Notes under the pieces: generated by a model
Seen by the model: only the letters and a program-made list of their open reading frames with translations
Told to the model about the DNA's origin: nothing
The model's database searches: none
In this document: in pieces, positions 14,020-21,159 of the stretch
Layout: each line of letters starts with the position of its first letter
How positions within the stretch are numbered: position 1 is the stretch's first letter
Assembly: GCF_946480305.1 (NCBI RefSeq)
Contig: NZ_CAMLJQ010000055.1
Span: 1-24,014, forward strand
Direction of reading: 5' to 3'
DNA length: 24,014 bases
From: an uncultured Caldimonas sp.
Lineage (GTDB): Bacteria > Pseudomonadota > Gammaproteobacteria > Burkholderiales > Burkholderiaceae
Made by a program: the position numbers and the translations under genes

Positions 14020-15042
14020 TTACTTGCCACCTAGTTGGCGCTTCACGTCCATGCCGACCTTCTTGTTGACGAACTGCAGCGTGGCGACCTTGCTCAGGTC
14101 GACCTCGCCCGGCTTGTAGAGGCCGGCCTTCACCATCTTGGAGTGGAAGTCCTGAATGCGGGCAGCGCTCATCGCGCCGATGCCGTTGCCGAGGGCCTCG
14201 CCCGAGTCGACGATGCCCTGCTGCTTGATCAGCGCTACCGACGCTTCGAGCTCCTCGTCGGTCATCTCGGGGTTGTCGCGCCGCATTGCGGCGTTCGCGG
14301 CCTTGCGGTCGCCGTAGAGATAGGTGTACCAGCCGACGATGGAGGCATCGACGAAGCGCTGCACGAGATCCGGTCTTTTCTGCACGGTGTCAGTGCGGGC
14401 CTCGATGACGGTGGAATAGGTCGAGAAACCGTGATCGGCCAGCAGATGCACCACCGGCTTGAACTTGCCCTGGTTCTCGACGTAGATCGGTTCGGCCACC
14501 GAGTAGCCCTGCTGGATCGCCTTCTTGTTGGCCAGGAAGGGACCGAGGTTGTAGTTGTAGGGCTTGAGCTGCTCGTCGCGGAAGCCGTGCTCGGCCTTCA
14601 GCCATTGCCACCAGGTGAACTGCGCATCCTTGGCGATCAGCGCCACCGGCGCACTTTTCAACGCGCCGAACTGCTCGTAGCCCTGGCCGGGGTGTGCGAT
14701 CAGTGCCTGCGGGTCTTTCTGGAACATCGCGGCGACCACCACGACCGGCAGCCCGTTCTTCACGTTGTCGAACGAGTGCAGCAGGTTGCCGGTCATCAGG
14801 AAGTCGATCTTGCCGGCCGGCAGCAGCGGGCGGTTGTTCACCTGCGGGCCGCCTTGCTGGATGGTCACGTCCAGGCCGTACTTGCGATAGGTGCCGTCGA
14901 CCAGCGCCTGGTAGAAGCCGCCGTGCGCGGCCTGCGCCTTCCAGTTGGTGGCGAAGGTGATCTTGTCCTGCGCGAACGCGGCGCCTGCGCCGAGCACGGC
15001 CAGCAGCGCGCCGGTACCGAGGATGCGGAGTGTGTGGATCAT
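14020..15042 (-). CDS. ABC transporter substrate-binding protein, NMT1/SsuA type
   Basis: A 340-aa periplasmic binding protein. The signal peptide ends at about residue 24 (AGAAFA, then QDK). The mature part opens with ITFATNWKAQAAHGGFYQAL and GLDVTIQQGGPQVN, which is the pattern of the NMT1/THI5-like and nitrate/sulfonate/taurine binding proteins. The substrate could be a pyrimidine-type vitamin precursor, a sulfonate or another small molecule; the sequence does not decide. The ATG at 15040-15042 is preceded by GGGAG at about 11 nt. It is the last gene of a three-gene importer operon, 36 nt after the permease stop. No strong terminator is seen in the 85 bp downstream. Confidence 0.93.
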   Translation of the reverse strand: MIHTLRILGTGALLAVLGAGAAFAQDKITFATNWKAQAAHGGFYQALVDGTYRKYGLDVTIQQGGPQVNNRPLLPAGKIDFLMTGNLLHSFDNVKNGLPVVVVAAMFQKDPQALIAHPGQGYEQFGALKSAPVALIAKDAQFTWWQWLKAEHGFRDEQLKPYNYNLGPFLANKKAIQQGYSVAEPIYVENQGKFKPVVHLLADHGFSTYSTVIEARTDTVQKRPDLVQRFVDASIVGWYTYLYGDRKAANAAMRRDNPEMTDEELEASVALIKQQGIVDSGEALGNGIGAMSAARIQDFHSKMVKAGLYKPGEVDLSKVATLQFVNKKVGMDVKRQLGGK

Positions 15043-15078
15043 GGGTGAAGAAGCTCCCGTGTCGAGGAATGGAAGGCT

Positions 15079-15852
15079 TCAGCGCTCCGACGCGTGCCAG
15101 CGCCCGAGGCACCAGCGTGCCAATGCGTTGAAGACGATGAAGATCGCGATGCCGGTCAGCGAGGTCAGCAGCAGCGCAGCGTACATCTTGGGCGTTTCGG
15201 TACGGAAGCTGGCTTCGAGGATGCGCGAGGCGAGGCCGGTTTCGCGCCCCGCCGCACCGGCGGTGAATTCGGCCACCACGGCACCGATCAAGCTGAGGCC
15301 GCCGGAGATCTTGAGCCCCGTCATGAAGTAGGGCAGCGCAGACGGGATGAGCAGCCAGCGCAGCCGTTGCCAGCGGCTCGCCCGGTACAGCGTGAACAGG
15401 TCGCGCAGGTTGGGGTCGGCCGAGCGCAGCCCGATCACGGTGTTGGCGAGGATGGGAAAGAACGCGACGATCCACGCGCAGATCAGCAACGCCGCGGTGG
15501 TGCTGTCGACGTAGATGATGATCAGCGGCGCGATGGCGACGATGGGCGTGACCTGCAGCACGATCGCGAACGGGAACAGCGCCAGCTCCACCCAGCGCGA
15601 CATGGCGAACAGCGCCGCCAGCAGCACGCCGCCGGCGGCGGCCAGCAACAGCGCGCCGAAGGTGATGCGGATCGTGAACCACCAGGCCTGCATCAGCGAG
15701 CCGAAGTTGGCCCACAGCGTGCGCAGCACCTCGCTCGGCGCGGGGAGGATGTAGTGCGGGATCTCGGCGACCCGCACCACCGCTTCCCACAGGCCGGTTG
15801 CGGCCGTCAACACCAGCAACGGCAACATCACTTCCGCACGCCATGCCTTCAT
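15079..15852 (-). CDS. ABC transporter permease, SsuC/TauC type
   Basis: A 257-aa inner-membrane permease with about six membrane helices. The cytoplasmic EAA-like coupling loop is around LRSADPNLRDLFTLYRASRWQ, followed by LIPSALPYFMTGLKISGGLSLIGAVVAEF, which is characteristic of the nitrate/sulfonate/bicarbonate class. The ATG at 15850-15852 overlaps the TGA of the ATPase gene (15849-15851) as ATGA, so translation is coupled. The frame is open further upstream to 16083, but that part is antisense-free shadow within the ATPase gene and is not used. It works with the ATPase and binding protein on either side. Confidence 0.94.
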   Translation of the reverse strand: MKAWRAEVMLPLLVLTAATGLWEAVVRVAEIPHYILPAPSEVLRTLWANFGSLMQAWWFTIRITFGALLLAAAGGVLLAALFAMSRWVELALFPFAIVLQVTPIVAIAPLIIIYVDSTTAALLICAWIVAFFPILANTVIGLRSADPNLRDLFTLYRASRWQRLRWLLIPSALPYFMTGLKISGGLSLIGAVVAEFTAGAAGRETGLASRILEASFRTETPKMYAALLLTSLTGIAIFIVFNALARWCLGRWHASER

Positions 15853-16595
15853 GCGCCGGCCTCCTCGTGCGAGCGCTGCAAGGCCTGCGTGAGCTGTGCG
15901 CACCACTGCGCGTACCTGACGGAAGTGCGGAATTCGGGCGTGCGCGGGTAGGGCTCGTCGATCGCGACCTCGGCCACCAGGCGGCCGGGCCGGCCGCTCA
16001 TCACCGCCACGCGCTGGCTCAGGAACACCGCCTCGTAGACGCTGTGCGTGACGAACAGCGTGGTGAAACGCCGGGCGTGCCACCAGCCCAGCAGGTCGTC
16101 GTTGAGCTTCTGCCGCGTGATCTCGTCGAGCGCGGCGAAGGGCTCATCCATCAACAGCAACTGCGGCTGCGTGACGAGCGCACGGGCGATCGACGCGCGC
16201 ATCTTCATGCCGCCCGACAGCTCTGCCGGAAAGGCCTGCGCAAACTGGCTCAAGCCCACGGACTGCAGCAGGGCCTCGATGCGTGCACGGGCTTCTTGCC
16301 GGCTGGCGCCGGCGACGCGCAGCGGCAGCCAGACGTTGTCGTACACGGTGGCCCACGGCATCAAGGTCGGCTCCTGGAACACGTAGCCGGTTCCTTGGCG
16401 CTCGGGCCGCCGCAGCGAGCCGGCGCTGGGCGCTTCCAGGCCGGCCACCATGCGCAGCACCGTGCTCTTGCCGCAACCGGAGGGGCCCAGCAGTGCCACG
16501 AACTCCCCAGCGCCCACCGACAGGTCGAGCGCGCGCACGGCGAGCGTGCCGTTGGCAAAGCGTTTGTCGAGTTGGCGAAGTTCGATCAGGGCCAC
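15849..16595 (-). CDS. ABC transporter ATP-binding protein, SsuB/TauB type
   Basis: A 248-aa cytoplasmic ATPase that powers the importer. Walker A is GPSGCGKST (37-45), the Q-loop Gln74 is in YVFQEP, the signature is LSGGM (126-130), Walker B is LLLMDEPFAALDE (146-158) and the switch His184 is in VTHSVYEAVFL. The first codon is GTG at 16593-16595 and there is no clear Shine-Dalgarno before it. It is the first gene of the operon, divergent from the Yip1-domain gene. I looked for a TPP riboswitch upstream because of the NMT1-like partner and found none, so a thiamine-precursor role has no regulatory support here. Confidence 0.95.
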   Translation of the reverse strand: MALIELRQLDKRFANGTLAVRALDLSVGAGEFVALLGPSGCGKSTVLRMVAGLEAPSAGSLRRPERQGTGYVFQEPTLMPWATVYDNVWLPLRVAGASRQEARARIEALLQSVGLSQFAQAFPAELSGGMKMRASIARALVTQPQLLLMDEPFAALDEITRQKLNDDLLGWWHARRFTTLFVTHSVYEAVFLSQRVAVMSGRPGRLVAEVAIDEPYPRTPEFRTSVRYAQWCAQLTQALQRSHEEAGA

Positions 16596-16711
16596 GGTGC
16601 GAAGGGCTCAGGTCAGCGGTTGGGGCCGCATTGTGGCGGTGATCGGGACAGCGGGCGGAACGACCGGGTTTCTTTGACGGTATCGGCCGGCTCGTCACTC
16701 GTTGCGCACAG

Positions 16712-16733
16712 CTGTCCCTCCTTCACGGGACAG
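16712..16733. promoter_or_regulatory. inverted repeat in divergent intergenic region
   Basis: CTGTCCC (16712-16718) and GGGACAG (16727-16733) form a perfect 7-bp dyad with an 8-nt spacer. A further GGGACAG lies at 16645-16651. The site is in the 251-bp gap between the ABC-transporter ATPase (minus) and the Yip1-domain gene (plus). Either an operator or a weak hairpin is possible; five T bases at 16740-16744 follow on the plus strand. No other clear feature is seen in the gap. Confidence 0.35.
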
Positions 16734-16846
16734 AAGCCGTTTTTGGCCCACCACCCCCCAACAACAAGGGAGGGCGCCGCGCGGCAAGCCCCGATAGCAT
16801 CGCGCCGCTCGGCACCGGTCGGGGCCGCATCTATCGAGGAATCAGC

Positions 16847-18061
16847 ATGAATCTCGTCAACCGCGTTCGCAACATCCTGCTGTCGCCCGCCACCGAGTGG
16901 CCGGTGATCGAGCGGGAGCAGGATACTGTCGCCAGCATCTACATGAAGTACGTCCTGATCCTTGCCGCGATCCCCGCGGTGGCAGGCTTCATCGGCATGT
17001 CGGTGTTCGGCATCGGCGGCTTCGGCGTGCGCTTTCGCATGCCCTTCGTGGCGGGCCTGGTGCAGATGGTGCTCAGCTACGGCATGTCGCTCGCGATGTT
17101 CTATGTGCTGGCGCTGATCGTCGATGCGCTGGCGCCGACCTTCGGCGGGCAGAAGAACCCGGTGCAGGCGTTCAAGGTGGTGGCCTACAGCATGACCGCC
17201 GCGATGGTGGCGGGCATCTTCTCGATCCTGCCGGCGCTTGCGATCCTCGGTCTGCTCGGCGCGTTGTGGTCCATCTGGCTGCTCTACAACGGGCTGCCGG
17301 TGTTGATGAAGGCGCCGAAGGACAAGGCGATCGGCTATACGGCGGTGGTGGTGATCTGCGGCATCGTCGTCGGGGTCGTGATCGGCGCGGTGGTCGGTGC
17401 AGTGGTCGGTGCCATGACGCCGTCGCCGATGAGCATGGGCGGCGGTTCCGGCGTCACGATCGACACGCCGCAAGGCAGCGTCAATCTCGACGAGATGGCG
17501 CGCAAGATGGAAGAGGCCGGCAAGCGCATGGAAGAGGCGAGCAAGTCCGGCGACGCGAACGCGATGGGCGCGGCGGCCGGCGCAATGGCCGCTGCGATGG
17601 GCGCGGGCGGTCGCACGCCGGTGCCGGCCCAGGAGCTGAAGGCGCTGCTGCCCGAAACGCTGGGTGGCATCAAGCGCAGCTCGTTCGAGTCGCAGGGCGG
17701 TGCGGCGATGGGCATCAACATGTCGTCGGCCGAAGCGGAATACCGCAATGACGCGCAGTCGCTGTCGGTGACGATCACCGACGTGGGCGGCCTCACCGGC
17801 CTGGCCGCGATGGCGGGCTGGATGAACATGACCGGCGAGCGCGAGGACGAATACAGCACCGAGCGCGTCTACAAGCAGGGCGACCGCACGCTGCGCGAAG
17901 AGGCGCAGAAGGACGGCAGCGCCGCCGAAGTGTCGGCCGTGCTGGCCGGCGGCGTGGTGGTCGAGGTGCGCGGCGAGGGACTGCCCCTGGCCGCCGTGAA
18001 GCAGGCGCTCGATTCGATCGACCTGGGGCGCCTGGAGTCGCTCGCCGCCGCACAGAAGTGA
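16847..18061 (+). CDS. Yip1-domain membrane protein
   Basis: A 404-aa protein in two parts. The N-terminal half (about residues 1-190) is a Yip1-type membrane domain: MNLVNRVRNILLSPATEWPVI is the usual opening, followed by about five membrane helices ending in a Gly/Val/Ala-rich segment. The C-terminal half (about 200-404) is soluble. It begins with a Gln/Glu/Met-rich helical piece (DEMARKMEEAGKRMEEASKS) and an Ala/Gly/Met-rich low-complexity linker. It then has a domain with LPETLGGIKRSSFESQGGAAM and SLSVTITDVGG, with mixed strand and helix. The function of either half in bacteria is unknown to me. GAGGAA (16834-16839) lies 7 nt before the ATG. The next gene starts 41 nt later on the same strand. 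Confidence 0.9.
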   Translation: MNLVNRVRNILLSPATEWPVIEREQDTVASIYMKYVLILAAIPAVAGFIGMSVFGIGGFGVRFRMPFVAGLVQMVLSYGMSLAMFYVLALIVDALAPTFGGQKNPVQAFKVVAYSMTAAMVAGIFSILPALAILGLLGALWSIWLLYNGLPVLMKAPKDKAIGYTAVVVICGIVVGVVIGAVVGAVVGAMTPSPMSMGGGSGVTIDTPQGSVNLDEMARKMEEAGKRMEEASKSGDANAMGAAAGAMAAAMGAGGRTPVPAQELKALLPETLGGIKRSSFESQGGAAMGINMSSAEAEYRNDAQSLSVTITDVGGLTGLAAMAGWMNMTGEREDEYSTERVYKQGDRTLREEAQKDGSAAEVSAVLAGGVVVEVRGEGLPLAAVKQALDSIDLGRLESLAAAQK

Positions 18062-18102
18062 CAAGGCGGGGGCGGCTCTGTTAGGGTGCGGGCACGCTTG
18101 CC

Positions 18103-19308
18103 TTGCGCCTGGATGTGAAGCCCTCCTCCCATTCCCCCGCAGCGGGCGCCCTGGTGGCGCCCGCGCGCGTTTTGCCGGTGATCGTGCTGTCGCAGTTTGC
18201 CGGTACCTCCTTGTGGTTCGCGGTCAATGCCGTGATGCCCGACCTGCAGCGTGCCTGGGCCCTTGATGCATCGGCGGTGGGCGTGCTCACGTCGGCGGTG
18301 CAGTTCGGCTTCATCGCCGGTACGTTGGTGTTTGCGCTGCTCGCGGTGGCGGACCGCTGGCCCGCACGCATGGTCTTCCTCGTTTGCGCACTGCTCGGCG
18401 CGGCCTCCAACGCTGCCGGTGCATGGGGCACCGACCGCGTCGAGTCGCTCGCGGTGCTGCGCTTTCTCACCGGCTTCTTCCTGGCCGGCATCTACCCCGT
18501 GGGCATGAAGATCGCTGCCAGTTGGTATCCCCACGGGTTGGGTGCGGCGCTGGGGTGGCTGGTCGGCGCACTGGTGCTCGGCACGGCCTCGCCGCATCTG
18601 CTGCGTGCGCTCGGCGCCGAGTGGCCATGGCAGGCGGTGATGGCGGGCGTGTCGCTGCTCGCGGTGGCGGGCGGCCTGGCGATCGCGCTGCTGGTGCCCG
18701 AGGGCCCGCACCTGCCGCGTGCGGCCCGCCTGCGTTGGCAGGCGCTGGCCTCGATCTGGCATGACCGCAAGGTGCGAGCCTCCGCCTTCGGCTACTTCGG
18801 GCACATGTGGGAGCTGTACACGCTGTGGGTGCTGGTGCCTGCCATCGTCGGCACGCGGCTGGCAGGAGAGACCGCATCGCTCGCCTCGTTTGTCGTCATT
18901 GCGCTCGGCATGCTGGGCTGCGTGGCGGGTGGATTGCTGGTGCGGCGGTTCGGCAGCGCACGTGTGGCGGCAGTTCAACTGGCGGCGAGCGGCGCGTGCT
19001 GCGTGCTGGCACCGCTGATGCTGCAGGCGCCCGACGCACTGTTTGCCGCGTGGCTGGCGGTGTGGGGCACCACCGTGGTCGGTGATTCGCCGCAGTTCTC
19101 CACGCTGACCGCGCAGAATGCACCGCGTGAAGCGGTTGGCAGCGTGTTGACGCTGGTGAACTGCATCGGCTTTGCCGTGTCTATCGGCAGCATCCTGCTG
19201 TTCTCGGCGCTGGCCGTGCGGTGGCCGCTGGCCTGGGTGCTGCCGGGCCTCGCGCTGGGGCCGTTGCTCGGGCTTGCAGCGCTCAAGCCACTGTTGACGC
19301 CGCGCTGA
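18103..19308 (+). CDS. MFS transporter
   Basis: A major facilitator superfamily permease of about 400 aa with about 12 membrane helices. The first half shows LPVIVLSQFAGTSLWFAVNA and then the loop RWPARMVF after helix 2, where family proteins carry their basic motif. The second half, from about residue 220 (ASAFGYFGHMWELYTLW), repeats the fold. The substrate is not recognisable. The start is uncertain: TTG at 18103 or GTG at 18115, neither with a good Shine-Dalgarno; I give the longer form. It follows the Yip1-domain gene after 41 nt and could be co-transcribed with it. A short hairpin follows the stop codon. Confidence 0.9.
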   Translation: MRLDVKPSSHSPAAGALVAPARVLPVIVLSQFAGTSLWFAVNAVMPDLQRAWALDASAVGVLTSAVQFGFIAGTLVFALLAVADRWPARMVFLVCALLGAASNAAGAWGTDRVESLAVLRFLTGFFLAGIYPVGMKIAASWYPHGLGAALGWLVGALVLGTASPHLLRALGAEWPWQAVMAGVSLLAVAGGLAIALLVPEGPHLPRAARLRWQALASIWHDRKVRASAFGYFGHMWELYTLWVLVPAIVGTRLAGETASLASFVVIALGMLGCVAGGLLVRRFGSARVAAVQLAASGACCVLAPLMLQAPDALFAAWLAVWGTTVVGDSPQFSTLTAQNAPREAVGSVLTLVNCIGFAVSIGSILLFSALAVRWPLAWVLPGLALGPLLGLAALKPLLTPR

Positions 19309-19320
19309 ACACCGCGCCCT

Positions 19321-19336
19321 GGGGCGATGTTGCCCC
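19321..19336 (+). terminator. short GC hairpin after the MFS gene
   Basis: GGGGC (19321-19325) and GCCCC (19332-19336) pair, with one more G-T pair possible, and TTGTTG follows. It lies 12 nt after the MFS stop and 24 nt before the MscS start. It is weak for a terminator; read-through into mscS is plausible. Confidence 0.35.
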
Positions 19337-19360
19337 TTGTTGCCAATTCACTGACGCTTC

Positions 19361-20434
19361 ATGATGGATCTGCAAGCACTCGAACCCTGGTTCAACACGA
19401 TGATCGCCGCCGGTGTGGCGGTCTTGCTCGGTCTGCTCGTGCACCGCATCGGGCGCTTCCTGGTGCTGCGCATCACGCGCTTCTCCGTCGTGCTCGATAC
19501 CGTGGCGCGAGCCGTGGACCGGCCCGCCCAGACGGTGTTGCCGCTGATCGCCTTGCAGGTCGTGTGGCATGCCGCCAGCGAGGAACTGACATTGCTTGCG
19601 GGCGTGCGGCACGTCAACGCCGTGCTGCTCATCGTGGCGCTCACGTGGCTGGGCTTGCGCGCGGCACGGGGCGTGGCCAACGGCTTCATCAAGCTGCACC
19701 CCTCCGATGTGGCCGACAACCTGCAGGCACGCCGCATCCAGACGCAAGCGCGGGTGCTGGCGCGCACCGCGCAGTTCGCGGTGCTGATGGTGGGCCTGGG
19801 CCTGATCCTGATGACGTTTCCCGGGGCGCGGCAGGTGGGCACCAGCATCCTCGCGTCGGCCGGTGTCGTCGGCCTGGTGGCCGGTATCGCGGCCAAGTCC
19901 GTGTTCGGCAACCTGATCGCCGGCCTGCAGATCGCGCTGTCGCAACCGATACGCATCGACGACGTGCTCGTGGTGAACGGCGAGTGGGGGCGGGTCGAGG
20001 AGATCACCGGCACCTACGTGGTGCTGAAGATCTGGGACGAGCGCCGGCTCATCATTCCGCTGCAATGGCTCATCGAGCACCCGTTCGAGAACTGGACCCG
20101 GACCAGTTCGCAACTCATCGGCACGGTGTTCCTGCACGTCGATTACGGCATGCCGCTCGAACCTCTGCGCGCGGAGGCGCAGCGGGTGTGCGAGGCTTCA
20201 CCGCTGTGGGACGGGCGGCTGTGCAAGTTGCAGGTCACCGAGGCCGGGGACCGCGACCTGCAGTTGCGTCTGCTGCTCACCGCACGCTCCTCGGGCGACG
20301 CGTGGGACCTGCGTTGCGAAGTGCGCGAAGCGCTGGTGGCCTTCATGCAGCGCGAGTACCCCCAGCATCTGCCGCGCGTGAGGGCCGACGTGCAGGGCTT
20401 GCCGACCGAGCAGCCCCCACCTGCGCCAGGGTGA
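19361..20434 (+). CDS. MscS-family mechanosensitive channel
   Basis: A 357-aa inner-membrane protein that should open under membrane tension to release solutes during osmotic downshock. N-terminal helices cover about residues 13-150. The pore-lining helix and following beta domain are clear in GVVGLVAGIAAKSVFGNLIA (168-187), then QIALSQPIRIDDVLVV (190-205) and EWGRVEEITGTYVVLKIWDERRLIIP. This is longer than E. coli MscS (286 aa) because of extra N-terminal helices. Two adjacent ATG codons (19361, 19364) are possible starts and no Shine-Dalgarno is visible. The gene is on the same strand as its neighbours on both sides. Confidence 0.94.
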   Translation: MMDLQALEPWFNTMIAAGVAVLLGLLVHRIGRFLVLRITRFSVVLDTVARAVDRPAQTVLPLIALQVVWHAASEELTLLAGVRHVNAVLLIVALTWLGLRAARGVANGFIKLHPSDVADNLQARRIQTQARVLARTAQFAVLMVGLGLILMTFPGARQVGTSILASAGVVGLVAGIAAKSVFGNLIAGLQIALSQPIRIDDVLVVNGEWGRVEEITGTYVVLKIWDERRLIIPLQWLIEHPFENWTRTSSQLIGTVFLHVDYGMPLEPLRAEAQRVCEASPLWDGRLCKLQVTEAGDRDLQLRLLLTARSSGDAWDLRCEVREALVAFMQREYPQHLPRVRADVQGLPTEQPPPAPG

Positions 20435-20537
20435 CCTCGATACAGGTGCGACATCGCGAGCAGGTTCGCAAGGTTTGTTTACGTCTTCCCGTGGGAGTTC
20501 TGCACATACTTGATGGGACCCATTCCCACAACCCCTC

Positions 20538-20543
20538 AGGAGG
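20538..20543 (+). promoter_or_regulatory. strong Shine-Dalgarno of the PEP-CTERM gene
   Basis: AGGAGG with a 7-nt spacer to the ATG at 20551 fixes the start and suggests high translation. The open frame upstream of it overlaps mscS and is not coding. In 20435-20550 I see no match to a sigma-54 -24/-12 promoter, though PEP-CTERM genes often use one. Confidence 0.75.
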
Positions 20544-20550
20544 ACCCTTC

Positions 20551-21153
20551 ATGCGATTCACGCTCCGATCCACCATCGCTGCATTGGCGATCGGCTTTGC
20601 CGCTGCGGGCACGTCCCACGCCGCCACCCAGACCTACAGCTTCACCCAGCTCACCAGCGGCGAAGCGGTGGCCCCGCTGGCGACGTTGACCGTCGAAGAC
20701 ATCGAGGGAGGCGCGCAGTTCACGCTGACCGGCTCATTCGGCAGCCTGGGGGCGGGCAGCTTCCTCAGCCGCATCGAATTCAACGGGCCGTCGGGTGCGT
20801 TCAACCTCGTCTCGGGCAACACCTTGAAGACCGGTGCCGTGTACGGCGCGCACGTGAACGCGTCGAACGACTTCACCTGGGAGGCGATGTTCCCGGTCAG
20901 CAACAAGCCCGGTTCGGACCGCTTCCTGCCGACCGACAGCACGGTCTGGACCATCACCGGCGAGGGCATCACCGCGGCGTCGTTCGGCGGCACCGCGATG
21001 ATCCACCTGCAGGGTGTCACCGACTTCGGCAGCTACGGCTCCATCAAGGTGCTCGCGCCCATTCCCGAACCGGAAACCTATGCGCTGATGCTTGCCGGGC
21101 TCGCTGGCGTGGGTCTTGTGGCACGCCGCCGCCAGCGTAAAGCAGGGGCCTGA
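20551..21153 (+). CDS. PEP-CTERM sorting-domain exported protein
   Basis: A 200-aa secreted protein. A Sec signal peptide covers residues 1-24 (cleavage after TSHA). The mature part is mostly predicted beta strand, rich in Gly, Ser, Thr and Phe (for example YSFTQLTSGEAV and FTLTGSFGSLGAGSF). The C-terminus carries the classic PEP-CTERM signal: IPEPETY at 171-177, a hydrophobic segment (ALMLAGLAGVGLV) and a basic tail ARRRQRKAGA. Such proteins are processed and anchored by an exosortase (EpsH/XrtA-type), usually together with exopolysaccharide genes. No exosortase is in this window, so the machinery must be elsewhere. It ends 6 nt from the convergent EF-G-like gene, leaving no room for a terminator between them. 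Confidence 0.93.
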   Translation: MRFTLRSTIAALAIGFAAAGTSHAATQTYSFTQLTSGEAVAPLATLTVEDIEGGAQFTLTGSFGSLGAGSFLSRIEFNGPSGAFNLVSGNTLKTGAVYGAHVNASNDFTWEAMFPVSNKPGSDRFLPTDSTVWTITGEGITAASFGGTAMIHLQGVTDFGSYGSIKVLAPIPEPETYALMLAGLAGVGLVARRRQRKAGA

Positions 21154-21159
21154 AGCGCC

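Noticed and set aside
16596..16700. TPP riboswitch before the NMT1-type importer
   Set aside because: A CTGAG followed by CCCTT is present on the minus strand, but the other conserved TPP blocks (the GGGGTGC-type start and the AACCTGAT-type core) are missing.
16771..16797. Second sigma-28 promoter before the Yip1-domain gene
   Set aside because: CCCGATAG at 16790-16797 resembles the -10, but at 15-nt spacing the -35 position reads AGGG, so there is no match.
16613..18064. 483-codon open frame on the minus strand
   Set aside because: It is antisense to the Yip1-domain gene and rich in His and Arg, with no recognisable feature.
20480..20530. Sigma-54 promoter for the PEP-CTERM gene
   Set aside because: The best candidate (TGGGAG...TGCA near 20491-20504) has the wrong GG-to-GC spacing, so it is not a valid -24/-12 element.
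19327..20550. Upstream extension of the PEP-CTERM frame through the MscS gene
   Set aside because: The real start is fixed by AGGAGG and a signal peptide at 20551; the upstream part is an out-of-frame shadow of mscS.
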